DNA of 64,000 nucleotides from Chlorophyllum brunneum (lineage: Eukaryota > Basidiomycota > Agaricomycetes > Agaricales > Agaricaceae). The translations under genes were made by a program, and so were the position numbers. Location: assembly GCA_963576785.1 (NCBI GenBank), contig OY756147.1, forward strand, positions 682,001 through 746,000, in the 5' to 3' direction. Of the stretch, positions 48,884 to 58,275 are shown in pieces; position 1 is the stretch's first letter, and each line of letters starts with the position of its first letter. Under the pieces are notes generated by a model. The model made no database searches. It was not told the DNA's origin and saw only the letters and a list, made by a program, of their open reading frames with translations.

Positions 48884-50509
48884 TCAAACAAACGAGAAGC
48901 CTTCAAAATCCAAGAACCCTTCCTCTATAGACAACTTCCTGACCACGAGAACTTCAACAATCAACCGCATGTCTGGCTTTCCATCTCCAGCTCCCGCGAA
49001 CCTAGAAGTTGGAGTCGGCATAACTGGGGAAACAAACACTTCACCATCATCATCGTCCTCATCGCCACAAACAGTCTCGCGGTCCCCTGCGGAGTTCGTG
49101 TCAACTGGGGGTTCGTCCACTACTGTTGTGGTGGTCCTCAAGCTCGTCGTCACCAGAGTATTAGTGTTGTCCGTCAGTGTGTCGGTGAGAGACGTGGATA
49201 CAGATTCTGTCACCCTCAGCAAAGGTATATTTGCCCCGATGCTAACATGTAGTGCTTCTAGCTTCGCGACGAGGTTATCGGTTTCAGTTGGAACACCACC
49301 CGCTGATTCGGAAGGGGCGGATTGGGAGATGTGGCCGTCACCATTTGTTAGGACAGGACCGCCATTCGCTGTTCCATCAATTCCTTCAAGAGTTTCGCGC
49401 GCGGCGAGGGCGAGTATACTCTGCTTCCTTTCTTCACGTCTCTTGTCCCTCGCCTGTCTCCTGTTCATGGCCTTATTCATAGAGGCACCGTCACCGGTAT
49501 CTTTGTGAGTGTAGCGATTATGGTGCGTGTGAGGTTTCTCCTTCCCTTTCTTCTTTTTCTCCGTGCTCAAACGCCCTGACCCGTTTTGATGGTGCTGGCT
49601 ACCGGGATGGATATGGTGAAACCTCTTCCGCATGGGACGGGGTTTGTATACTGAAGAGATCTCGAGGTCAACGGCATACTGTGGAGGCGGCAGAGTTAGT
49701 TTGTCCTCGTCAATCTCTGAAATATCAGCGGCGTCGCCTGCATCAGATTCCATTTCCGAGTCCATGACAAACACTGCCATAGCGTCTGTGATATCAGCGG
49801 TAGCGAGATGTGGGGTAGCAGGGCCCTGCAGGACGACTGTCATTTGCATGCCTTCATATTCGTCGTCATCGTCGTTTTCGGTGTTGGTGTTATTTGAGAG
49901 CGATGCGGTGGAACCGGCGGTCGAATCGCCACTATCAAGATAAGTCGTTATCAACCCTTTCTCTCTTCTCCTGGACCTCTTCCCCCTGGCATCACCCCAA
50001 GAATTGCATTGACCGTTGTTGCGTGTGTCTTCTTCGTACCGCACCGCCAGCTCTGCAGGTACTTCTATTTCCTTGACGACAATAACACTAGCACCAATTT
50101 CGCCTGCCATCATTTCCAATGTGTCAAGGCTAGATTCCAGTTCCCCTCTGCCAAGGCCAACCAGGTCACCAGAGTCGGCCACTCCGAGCTCATAGTAGGC
50201 CTGGCCACCGCCTTCTAGTAGTCGCCACTTGAGCTGAGTCACGAGGCGGGCAAAGCGAGAGGGAGAAGGGTTGAGGAGCTGCAGCTTGTATTCGACGTTG
50301 CCTGAGTCATTTTCAGGAACGAGTCGAGGAAGAAGTAGAGGTGAGGGAGAGAGAAGTCGAGGAGATATAGATGAGGGGGTGCAATCTGTAGAATGACTGC
50401 CATTTGATTGGCCACCGGGTTTCAAGGGAGAAAGAGAACGGGGGCTGGATATCAAAGAATCCCATGGCGATGGAACGCGTGGACTTTCAGACTCGTATTC
50501 GCCAAACAT
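48884..50509 (-). CDS. GTPBP1/2-like N-terminal-domain protein lacking the GTPase domain
   Basis: Intronless, 541 residues from ATG 50509. Residues about 70-150 match the N-terminal domain of the GTPBP1/GTPBP2 translational GTPase family: NVEYKLQLLNPSPSRFARLV, TQLKWRLLEGGGQAYYELGV, LVGLGRGELESSLDTLEMMA, IGASVIVVKEIEV. The extreme C-terminus (MRLIVEVLVVRK then GFLDFEGFSF) matches the short strand that in GTPBP1/2 directly precedes the G1 loop. Between them lie about 360 residues of low-complexity sequence (acidic, a basic KKKKGKEKPHTHH run, Ser/Thr-rich). No G1 (GxxxxGKS/T), DxxG or NKxD motif is present, so it should not bind GTP in the usual way. Possibly a regulator or ribosome-rescue cofactor, by inference only. 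Confidence 0.82.
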   Translation of the reverse strand: MFGEYESESPRVPSPWDSLISSPRSLSPLKPGGQSNGSHSTDCTPSSISPRLLSPSPLLLPRLVPENDSGNVEYKLQLLNPSPSRFARLVTQLKWRLLEGGGQAYYELGVADSGDLVGLGRGELESSLDTLEMMAGEIGASVIVVKEIEVPAELAVRYEEDTRNNGQCNSWGDARGKRSRRREKGLITTYLDSGDSTAGSTASLSNNTNTENDDDDEYEGMQMTVVLQGPATPHLATADITDAMAVFVMDSEMESDAGDAADISEIDEDKLTLPPPQYAVDLEISSVYKPRPMRKRFHHIHPGSQHHQNGSGRLSTEKKKKGKEKPHTHHNRYTHKDTGDGASMNKAMNRRQARDKRREERKQSILALAARETLEGIDGTANGGPVLTNGDGHISQSAPSESAGGVPTETDNLVAKLEALHVSIGANIPLLRVTESVSTSLTDTLTDNTNTLVTTSLRTTTTVVDEPPVDTNSAGDRETVCGDEDDDDGEVFVSPVMPTPTSRFAGAGDGKPDMRLIVEVLVVRKLSIEEGFLDFEGFSFV

Positions 50510-51068
50510 GAGATAGATATAATTCCGACCGCTCCTGTATGTATATGATAGTGTAGTCGGACCCAGCTCGAACGCAGTGGGTTTTTAGGCTGAATATGAT
50601 TGCAAATCCGCCACTAATGGTTTGAGAGCTGGCAAGGATTGATGATGAAAAGAGTTCAAGCAGATATTCGAGGGATCATTGTTCAGAAAACCGCAGGGGT
50701 GTGAGCGATGTTGAGAGGATTCTATGCTGCAATCATGGTGGTTCTGAGTCAAGATGTATATAGTATGCCGTTATTCCAAACGTGGAGATTGCTGGCGATT
50801 TGTTTGTCCTGGAGGCTCTGGCCAAATGTTAGCACAGCCTTCAGGTCTTCAGGTCTGATAGCGGTCACCTTAGAAGTGATAGATGAAACCGGCCGGGAAT
50901 AGGCTCATAACAGGGGTATATAAAACTGGAGACCATAGGAGTACGGACAATCGGCCGTGGAGAGTAATGAAAAGTCAATCCATATAGTAGAAAGGGTGAC
51001 AAACGCTAAGAACTAGGGGTCTTCATGATAAAGAGGCTCGGACCCGCCGAGTAGTACTCAAACCACCA
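50510..51068. other. Intergenic, nothing seen
   Basis: About 560 bp between the start of the GTPBP-like gene and the 3' end of an F-box gene. A 64-codon plus-strand frame at 50708-50902 has no supporting feature. Confidence 0.4.
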
Positions 51069-52563
51069 TTACAGGCCATGGATAACCTGCCTGTCTAGCA
51101 AACTGCTATCGAACCCTAGACTTTGATAAAATTCCTGAAGGTCACCTCCTCCAACCTCCGTTGAGTCTACTTCGCCTCTTTTCCAGCGCCTAAGATTATC
51201 CCCAATCTCTAATTGATCCGGTTCGCTGACGTATACGCGCTCGAGACAAGGGTTGCGGTCGAAAAGCCATGCTGCACTTCCTCCCGCGGCCGGGAAGTTC
51301 AACTTGAGCTCTGGAGCAATGGTCCTGCAATCAACTGGAGTTACTCCCGTCCATGTTACCACGCGTAGTCTCCTCAGCATAGGAAGACAGGAAAGAATTT
51401 CCGCAACTTTCTAAAGCCAAATGCTCGTTAGTAGTGCCCAACCACCTAGACTAGTCACTCACAATTAGAGCAAGTCTAGTCAGTTTTGCACCCCGAGGAG
51501 TGAAAGATATATGAAGGGCTTCGAGGGAATGAAGGCAGCCCATCAGGTCCGCATGGTTCAAGTAGATTGGGAAAGCGTCATGGAAGACGAGGACACGGAG
51601 TCTTGAGAGCTCTTCTGCCAAGAGCAAGCTCACATGTGTCAGTATGCCTACCGATCCCGTCCAAACAAGGTTGGTGATTGTGCGACCGGGTAGCACTTCG
51701 ATTGCATGCGTAAGGTCACCGACAAATGTCGTTAGATTCGGGCAACTTGATTTGGGGAGTACGAAGGGCATCGAACACGACAAGATGTCGAGTACCTTTA
51801 GATGGGGTTGGGAAAGAAGGAACGACACGAATGCCGCCCGTTCGTTGTCAGACATCTTCCAACGATAATCTTTCCAGCTGAAAACTTCCAGTTGGAAGGG
51901 GTGACCACCTAGTTCCCCGAGGATGCGGGATAGTGTGTTGTCACAGGTCATCAAAGTCAACTGCAAGCGTTTGAGATTGACCATTTCATGGAGAGCCTGG
52001 TGAAGCAGGCTCCAGGACTTTGCTCCGCTATGGCCAGCGTCAGGCCGATAGGAAAAGTCCCGTACGCAATACGCAAGGAGTGGGTTGCGCAAGAGGGTCG
52101 TGAAGAAAAGGGTATCGTTGTTAGTGCAGGAGAGGTGCCACCTGCTGTTCCCGCCTACATGTAACTTGACACCCCCCAGCCTCACTCGTTGGAACAAGCG
52201 GCGCTGAGCACTGGGGAGAAATGCTCGTGAAACGAGAGACAGATTGCGAAGCGTGGGTCGATCGTCACCCACAGCTTCGATGATTAGGTCAAATAGTTCC
52301 TGTGGGAACACCTCAGCGCGAGGGTCGAAAGGCATTTGTAGATGGACGTCAGGTGAGGAAGCGTCGAGAGGTGGGGGGACTGTTGGGGGCAAGAAAGACA
52401 GCACTATATGTGCTGGTGGAGGGAAACAGCTAAAGGTCGAAGGCCTCGAGTGTCTGGCTTTGGAAACCCGATTGTTGACATCACTGGACGGCCGCGGTGA
52501 GTTGGAGGGATCATACTCAGCGTGAGAGTTATGCATCTTATCATCGTGTTTCGAAATTCCCAT
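51069..52563 (-). CDS. F-box/LRR-like protein
   Basis: Exons 51463-52563 and 51069-51410 (52-nt GT-AG intron) join in phase to 480 residues. The F-box-like segment (residues about 85-125: VFPQELFDLIIEAVGDDRPT then NLSLVSRAFLPSAQRRLF) follows an 80-residue Ser/Pro-rich leader; an internal ATG (MPFDPRAEV) just before the F-box is an alternative start. The body has leucine-rich, irregularly spaced repeats (LKRLQLTLM, LKVLDILSC, LRVLVFHD, LEALHISF, LRRLRVVTW). Same general design as the pair at 2177-4785 but clearly diverged. The solo LTR begins 195 bp upstream of the ATG, within the likely promoter. Confidence 0.8.
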
Positions 52564-52757
52564 GGCCCGCCTATTCCATATTCAGCTCGTCTTCTTTAAA
52601 TCCGGGCAGCCCTAACATTCGTCCTTCTCGAATTCTTTCCATGTAGGATAAAAATTTCCCGTGGCGCTGCGCTGAAATGCTCACAGTTGACATAGCAGCA
52701 CTCAAGGGTCACTTACCGGTCCCGTGGCTCTCCAGGCCCTCCCTCGGACGAAAATAA

Positions 52758-53188
52758 TGTTGAGGAAACGACCGAAACGAGTTGTTTTCTGGGGGCAGCA
52801 GTAAATGCAGTGGGAGAGAACATAGAGTCTACTCACTGAGATAATAAGCTTCTATCTGATACCTGTAGAAAGGTAATTCAGATAGACAGATATTAGTAAT
52901 GAAATGGTTGGTGTCAGAGGTAGATAAGTTGTAGTCAAGGAGATCGAGACTGGTGTTGTACTCAAGAAGATAAGCGATAATGAAGAAGTTGTTCGATTGA
53001 ACAAGATACAGAACTAGGTCTGCTATATGGGGTTTATATACATATTGAAACATAGACGAGTCATACTACATAAAATACTAGGAATACATAGAATGTTCCT
53101 TATGACACCCTTTAACTGCGGTGTAGTGCCTGCGGAGTACTGCGGAACATAGTATACTAGTCATTGGTACTATGTAGAATAATCTATT
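52758..53188 (-). repeat. Old solo LTR, left part (interrupted by the complete element)
   Basis: Minus-oriented LTR of the same family as the element that splits it. It starts TGTTGAGG right after the 5-bp flank AATAA (52753-52757). Its other part is 60555-60696, which ends TCAACA followed by AATAA (60697-60701), so the target-site duplication of this older insertion is still intact. Together the two parts are about 573 bp, the full LTR length. Moderately diverged from the young LTRs. Confidence 0.9.
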
Positions 53189-53760
53189 TGTTGAAGTTAC
53201 GGACATATTCTAGAAATAGATTATGAAGTCATTATTCTAATAATAGACTGATCCGTTACTTTCCAGTAACTTCATTCCGTAGTAACTTCCTATGAGTTGC
53301 TCTGCATACGATGAGTGTCATAAGTACTTGATAGATTATTCTACATAGTACCAATGACTAGATACTATGTTCCGCAGTACTCCGCAGGCACTACGCCGCA
53401 GTTAAAGGGAGTCATAAGGAACAATCCATGCAATACTAGTATTTTATGTAGTATGACTCGTCTATGTTACAATATGTATATAAACCCCATGTAGCAGACC
53501 TAAGTTCTGCATCTTGTTCAACCGAACAACTTCTTCACCATTGCCTATCTCCTTGAGTACAACACCTCAACCGATCTCATTGACTTTAGCCTCTACTCCT
53601 CTGACGTTGATCGCTTTATCAATAATATCTGTCTATCCGAATTACCTTACTACAGGTATCAGATAGAAGCTTATTATCTCGGTGAGTAGACCCTACGTTC
53701 TCTCCCACTGCGTTTACTGCTGCCCCCAGCAAACAACTCATTACGGTCGTTTCCTCAACA
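53189..53760 (+). repeat. 5' LTR
   Basis: 572 bp, TGTTGA to TCAACA. A TATA box (TATATAAAC, about 53474-53482) marks the promoter, so transcription should start about 30 bp downstream. From there to 53681 one frame stays open for over 50 codons (internal peptide LSELPYYRYQIEAYYL), ending at a consensus splice donor G|GTGAGT (53682). Confidence 0.95.
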
Positions 53761-53893
53761 GGTTATGGGCCCCGGTAGCCTTACCGATGGTTAAACCATT
53801 ATCATCCCCTCTAACCGAGATAGGATGATAGGGCTTCACCTGACAGAGTTATCCTTGTATTTGATCATTGCTGATTCGAGAATTTTCTTCTAG
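53682..53893 (+). promoter_or_regulatory. Putative 212-nt leader intron removing the primer-binding site
   Basis: Donor G|GTGAGTAG inside the LTR at 53682 and acceptor TTTTCTTCTAG at 53883-53893. Joining them puts the LTR open frame in phase with gag: the junction codon is GAA, followed by RNTLDEDI and then the gag ATG at 53920. The donor GTGAGT is kept in all LTR copies in the window. A shorter acceptor (CCCCCAG, 53729) is also possible. No RNA evidence; this is an inference from signals and phase. Confidence 0.45.
53761..53772 (+). other. Primer-binding site, initiator tRNA-Met anticodon arm
   Basis: GGTTATGGGCCC directly abuts the 5' LTR. Its complement GGGCCCATAACC is the anticodon stem-loop (anticodon CAT) of eukaryotic initiator tRNA-Met. 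Drosophila copia is known to prime with this internal half-tRNA rather than the tRNA 3' end. Confidence 0.8.
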
Positions 53894-53919
53894 AAAGAAA
53901 TACACTCGACGAAGATATT

Positions 53920-56514
53920 ATGTCTACTAATAATATCGTCGCTGGTTTACCTAAGCTTAATGGGCCAAAGAACTATGCGTTCTGGTCTAGAAGGCTTCAG
54001 GATGCCCTAACCCTCATTTCTGTCACTGGTTCTGACCAGTCCGGATGGACTGTGACAGACCAGGATCTCTCTCCTGCGAATCCTACCACCTTAACGGAGG
54101 AGGACAGAAGGAGAGAACAATTGAGAGGTCAGGCATTGGCTGTTATTAATGGCACCTTACCTGATTCCCTGTTACTCCATGGGCATGATGCTCCTGGATT
54201 CCTCTGGACTGATTTGAAAACCCGCTTTGGGACACCTTCTCCTGCCGCGGTGTATTCAATTCTCCAAAGAATGTTGCGAAAGCGCATTTCAGGGAATCAA
54301 GATCCAGCAATGGATCTAGCTGAATTGAGAACAATGGCTTCTCAATTAGAAACAGCTAAGGTAAAATTGCCAGAAGTTCTTGGCGCGATAATCGCTTTGA
54401 ATGCATTACCACCGGATTGGAATGCTGTGGCACAAACAACATTGGCAAATAATCACGATGTTGTAGATATGACCTGGGAGGTAGTCCAGCAGGCTATAAA
54501 TGCTGAGTGGTCAAGATGTGAAGGGTCAAGACCTAACATGTCTAACCCCCAAGCCTCTTTTGCCGCTACTGCAAACTACCAAACTCACCCTCAGGGCAAT
54601 TTCCCCAGGACTCGCCCTGGACCACCCTGGAACCGCTTCCACCCTGGAGGTGATACCAGGGCCCAGCCTGCGAGAGGTCCACGCCACCCTGCCAATCCGA
54701 GTGGGCAGCCTCCTCAGCCTTCTCCCCCTTCTCCTACCTGGATTAATGTCCAGAAAAAGAAGAAGAAGCCCAAAAAGCGCCAGGGTAGACCCCAGGCCCA
54801 CATGGCCGAAGCCATGGCAGGCTTCGCCGCTGCCACGGAACCAGCAGTCCGTCGTTTCACTGGTCCGGGGATGACCCCCTTCGACCTGATGAGGCGCATG
54901 GACGCGCCTCAACCCGTTCCCGCTCCCGCTCCTCCAACCACTCGTGTATTAGTGAGTGAGAGACCAAAACTGCTTACTTGGGTTAATCCCAAGAAGGTCC
55001 AGCAGGCACGAGAGAACGCTCGTGCTGAGCTCGAGAAAAAGGTGCATGCTGAAGCACGAAACTTATGTTTCACCGCCCTCCTCGAAAACTCACTGCGGAT
55101 CCAACAGGTAACCACCTGGCGCGACCGCGTCACTGGTCCTTCGCCCATGCAAATGGCGAAGAAACGTGCTCTTGATCGTTATGATCGACGGATGCACGAG
55201 GTCTCTCACCCCCGCGCCCCGAAAGGACGATCGGTGACACCGCCAGGTGCACCTTCGATTCCTTCTGGTCACCCCCCAGGTTGTACCTGTGAGGGACACA
55301 CGAGGGTAAGTAAATGGTTCACTAAAAATAGTAACCCTGATATTAACGCGACTCGCGTCCGCTTTTCCTTTCTTTTACCCATTGGTTCACCATATGCCCT
55401 ATTAATTTCTCCCAAATTTGGGAATAAACTTAATTTGGCTATGCACCATGTGGTAAAGATCCCAAGCATGGACTCCGTCGCCCGGGGTGACTCGCTTGAA
55501 CCTGGAGAGGTTCGGCCATACTACCTTCCTCCTCCAGAGGAAATAGTACCTCCAGCCGTCAGGACCTACAAAGAGGAGTTTCCTCCTCTTCCAAGGGCCT
55601 CCCCTCCTACGGAGCGCTTCCAGAGTAAGAGATTCTCTCTTACTCAGAAGAACAAGACCACTGATAGGCGTCCTGCCACACTTTCAGTGTTGGTAGACGA
55701 AGCCTTCAAACGGCTTGAGAGCGAGAAGGAGGTCGATGACCTCATGGCGCCGGCTCAGGATGTTGCCTACGACATCTGCGACCCCAGGAACCCTGCGAAC
55801 GTCGCAGGACCCTCTTCTGGGCCTCTCCCCAAGTCTCCGAAGTCCGAACCTTTTGCTTCGGCACCTCAATCTGAGGTGTCACTCGGACTCTCGTCGACCG
55901 ACTATGGGAGCGACTTCAAGAAGAAGGGAGGAGCTGGGTACGTGATCAATTCGATCTCAGATACTCTTACTAACCCTGATACACAGTCCTGTCACCAACA
56001 TGCCGACCGGCCGTCTTCACAAGAAGAAGGGCAAAGGCAAGGGGAAGGGACGTTGGGGGCTGGGCATGTAATTACGCTATCGGGATCTTTAGGATCCCAT
56101 AATAATGTTGTTACGAGCGAATGGATAAATGAGAAGTGTTTTAACACTTCTCAACTTTTTTGTTTCTCCACGCGCATGCCCGATCAGTATTTAAGAGTAC
56201 CGGATCAATTTAGATCTCGATTGCAAAGCAATGATCCAAGCATAACGCCACTAGAAGAATATAGTGACGTATGGTTATTAGACTCAGGGGCATCATGTCA
56301 TTACACCCCTTATGCGGAAGACTTTATTAACTTCGAAGAACTCGAAGTTTCAATCCCTATTAAAACTATAGGAGCACAAGGCCCCTACCTTAATGCGGTT
56401 GGTCTTGGCGCAGTTATGCTTAGGCATAGAGTCTATAACGGGAAGACTGACAGCGTTCAACCAACGCAGATATTAATATATCCAGTCTTCCTTCTAAAAG
56501 GAACCTCTGAATGA
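53920..56514 (+). CDS. Copia gag and aspartic protease (ends at UGA CUA)
   Basis: 864 residues. The N-terminal gag starts like other copia gags (GLPKLNGPKNYAFWSRRLQD) and continues with the helical UBN2-type region (LWTDLKTRFGTPSPAAVYSI, ELRTMASQLE). The middle 400 residues are Pro/Arg/Lys-rich and basic. I see no CCHC zinc knuckle, which most copia gags have. The protease active site is WLLDSGASCHYT (residues about 786-797). The frame ends with UGA at 56512-56514 followed by CUA AUG in the same frame, and continues as the integrase region. The stop context UGA CUA is a known readthrough signal, so this is probably the front of a single Gag-Pol polyprotein. Confidence 0.92.
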   Translation: MSTNNIVAGLPKLNGPKNYAFWSRRLQDALTLISVTGSDQSGWTVTDQDLSPANPTTLTEEDRRREQLRGQALAVINGTLPDSLLLHGHDAPGFLWTDLKTRFGTPSPAAVYSILQRMLRKRISGNQDPAMDLAELRTMASQLETAKVKLPEVLGAIIALNALPPDWNAVAQTTLANNHDVVDMTWEVVQQAINAEWSRCEGSRPNMSNPQASFAATANYQTHPQGNFPRTRPGPPWNRFHPGGDTRAQPARGPRHPANPSGQPPQPSPPSPTWINVQKKKKKPKKRQGRPQAHMAEAMAGFAAATEPAVRRFTGPGMTPFDLMRRMDAPQPVPAPAPPTTRVLVSERPKLLTWVNPKKVQQARENARAELEKKVHAEARNLCFTALLENSLRIQQVTTWRDRVTGPSPMQMAKKRALDRYDRRMHEVSHPRAPKGRSVTPPGAPSIPSGHPPGCTCEGHTRVSKWFTKNSNPDINATRVRFSFLLPIGSPYALLISPKFGNKLNLAMHHVVKIPSMDSVARGDSLEPGEVRPYYLPPPEEIVPPAVRTYKEEFPPLPRASPPTERFQSKRFSLTQKNKTTDRRPATLSVLVDEAFKRLESEKEVDDLMAPAQDVAYDICDPRNPANVAGPSSGPLPKSPKSEPFASAPQSEVSLGLSSTDYGSDFKKKGGAGYVINSISDTLTNPDTQSCHQHADRPSSQEEGQRQGEGTLGAGHVITLSGSLGSHNNVVTSEWINEKCFNTSQLFCFSTRMPDQYLRVPDQFRSRLQSNDPSITPLEEYSDVWLLDSGASCHYTPYAEDFINFEELEVSIPIKTIGAQGPYLNAVGLGAVMLRHRVYNGKTDSVQPTQILIYPVFLLKGTSE

Positions 56515-58275
56515 CTAATGTCAGTGGGACAGTTATCCCAGGATGGCAAAACTGTTAGAACAGATGCCAACGAATCAGTAGTAGTTGATAGCGAAGGAAA
56601 TGCTATTCTTCAAGCATATCCTTCAGCAAGTCGCAACACTACTTTACATTTTGTGAATACAAAAATTGTACATTCGGAACAAGCAGCTATGACTGCGGAT
56701 CCGATCGTTGGCTACAAAGTTATACATGCAAGATTAGGATATCCCTCTAATCGTATCCTCAATTATTTTGAGAAAAATACGATTGGGTTTACTCTGGTGT
56801 GGATTCCCGAGCAAAAACCAGTCTGTGACGGTTGTGCCAAGGGAAAGATGCACCAGAAACCCTTTAGAGAGAACTCTACACGCGCAAAGCGTCCATTCGA
56901 AAGAATACACTCGGATTTAGTTGAACTTCCGATTCTTTCTTACCATAAATTTAAATGGGTCATGACCATAATGGACGACTTTTCCTCTCATGGATGGATT
57001 TGCTTCCTCCATAAGAAATCAGAAGCAGCAGAAGAAATGAAAAATTTCATTGCCTTAATTCAGACTCAATACGAGACTAAATTAAAATATCTCTGCACTG
57101 ATAGAGGAGGAGAGTATGCAACTGACGAGTTGCAATCTCATTTGCGCTCATTAGGGATTATACATGAGACTAGTGCACCGCACATACACCAACAAAATGG
57201 TCGAGCGAAACGCTTGAACCGAACTCTAATGGATAAAGCAGAAGCCATGCGGCATCATGCTTGTATTCCTGATGGTTGGTGGGAGTTTTCTATAGATCAT
57301 GCGATACATATCTATAATAAAACACCGGTATCACGGCTCATGTGGAAAACACCTTATGAAGTGTTGAATCAGAAGATTCCAGACATCTCCAAAGAGAGAG
57401 TCTTTGGCTGTGGTGCTTATGTCTTTCTCCCAAAAGAGATAAGAGACAATAAACTGACAGCAAAGTCAGAACTCATGATTTTCCTTGGTTGGACATCAGA
57501 CAGGAAAAATTATCGTTTCATGAGGCACCTAAATGGGAATGTAATCTATACATCTCCAACAGCCGTATTTAGCGAAGAACACTTCCCTAAATATGTTGGG
57601 AAGAAGCGAGAAGAACGGATGAACCAACCATCATCTTCTACTTCTCGAAGTACACCTTCGGAAGTTATTGTCTTCCATGCTCCAGATCCATCTACTGGTT
57701 TACCTATTGATAAACCACCAAGCCATATTCCCCGAACTTCTACCGGAAGTTCTCCGGAAGAAAGGACTTATAGATCTGTACATGGACGAATTCCAACTCC
57801 TTTCCCTGAACCTAAAAAGAATAAAGGAAAGGGAAAAGCACCGAATATCGATACTGATGTTCAGGAGGAGTGGGATGGTATTGTGCAAAACATTCTCTTT
57901 CCACCAAGAGAAGCACAAACACCAGAAGACGATGACAGTGATGGATTATCTTATGCTGATCCACCTAATCACCCTGAAGGTTCGAACCATCCACCTTCTC
58001 CCAGAGATGATCCGGATGTACAACCATTCATACCCTATACCCCTGTCGAAGATGATCAGGATGCTGGTCCTTCTGTACCACGAGGTCACTCGGATCAAAT
58101 ACCGGTTCCTGAAATACCTCAGAGACCGCAAAGAACCAAAAAAGTACCTGAACGTCCAGGAAACTTCTATGGTTCTACAAAGCATCTGACCAAAATACTC
58201 CAGGACTATGAGATGTTCCAACCTCCTAAGTCGAAATTAACAAGTTCTACAAGTAGACTTGTTAGACAAATTTGA
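56515..58275 (+). CDS. Copia integrase (catalytic Glu replaced by Lys)
   Basis: Same frame as gag, continuing after the UGA. HHCC zinc-binding region (H-X-LGYP ... CDGCAKGKMHQKPF), then the DDE core: first Asp in HSDLVELPI, second Asp in CTDRGGEYATD. At the third position copia integrases read NGxAERxNRTL, with E catalytic; here it is NGRAKRLNRTL (codon AAA at about 57208-57210), so the catalytic glutamate is missing and strand transfer should fail. A Pro/Ser-rich spacer follows the core. The segment ends at a second in-frame UGA (58273-58275), also present in the mutated copy at the end of the window. Confidence 0.9.
   Translation, partial: LMSVGQLSQDGKTVRTDANESVVVDSEGNAILQAYPSASRNTTLHFVNTKIVHSEQAAMTADPIVGYKVIHARLGYPSNRILNYFEKNTIGFTLVWIPEQKPVCDGCAKGKMHQKPFRENSTRAKRPFERIHSDLVELPILSYHKFKWVMTIMDDFSSHGWICFLHKKSEAAEEMKNFIALIQTQYETKLKYLCTDRGGEYATDELQSHLRSLGIIHETSAPHIHQQNGRAKRLNRTLMDKAEAMRHHACIPDGWWEFSIDHAIHIYNKTPVSRLMWKTPYEVLNQKIPDISKERVFGCGAYVFLPKEIRDNKLTAKSELMIFLGWTSDRKNYRFMRHLNGNVIYTSPTAVFSEEHFPKYVGKKREERMNQPSSSTSRSTPSEVIVFHAPDPSTGLPIDKPPSHIPRTSTGSSPEERTYRSVHGRIPTPFPEPKKNKGKGKAPNIDTDVQEEWDGIVQNILFPPREAQTPEDDDSDGLSYADPPNHPEGSNHPPSPRDDPDVQPFIPYTPVEDDQDAGPSVPRGHSDQIPVPEIPQRPQRTKKVPERPGNFYGSTKHLTKILQDYEMFQPPKSKLTSSTSRLVRQI

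Noticed and set aside
52829..53053. A 74-codon protein gene inside the solo LTR
   Set aside because: Its ATG lies at or upstream of the LTR TATA box and so would not be in the transcript. I treat the open segment as a feature of the LTR (see findings) and not as a separate gene.
54526..54912. Antisense open frames over gag (128 and 61 codons)
   Set aside because: They mirror the Pro/Arg-rich gag sequence on the other strand and show no independent signal.
54700..55320. A CCHC zinc knuckle in gag (CTCEGH near 55285)
   Set aside because: The Cys/His spacing does not fit CX2CX4HX4C; no knuckle could be found.
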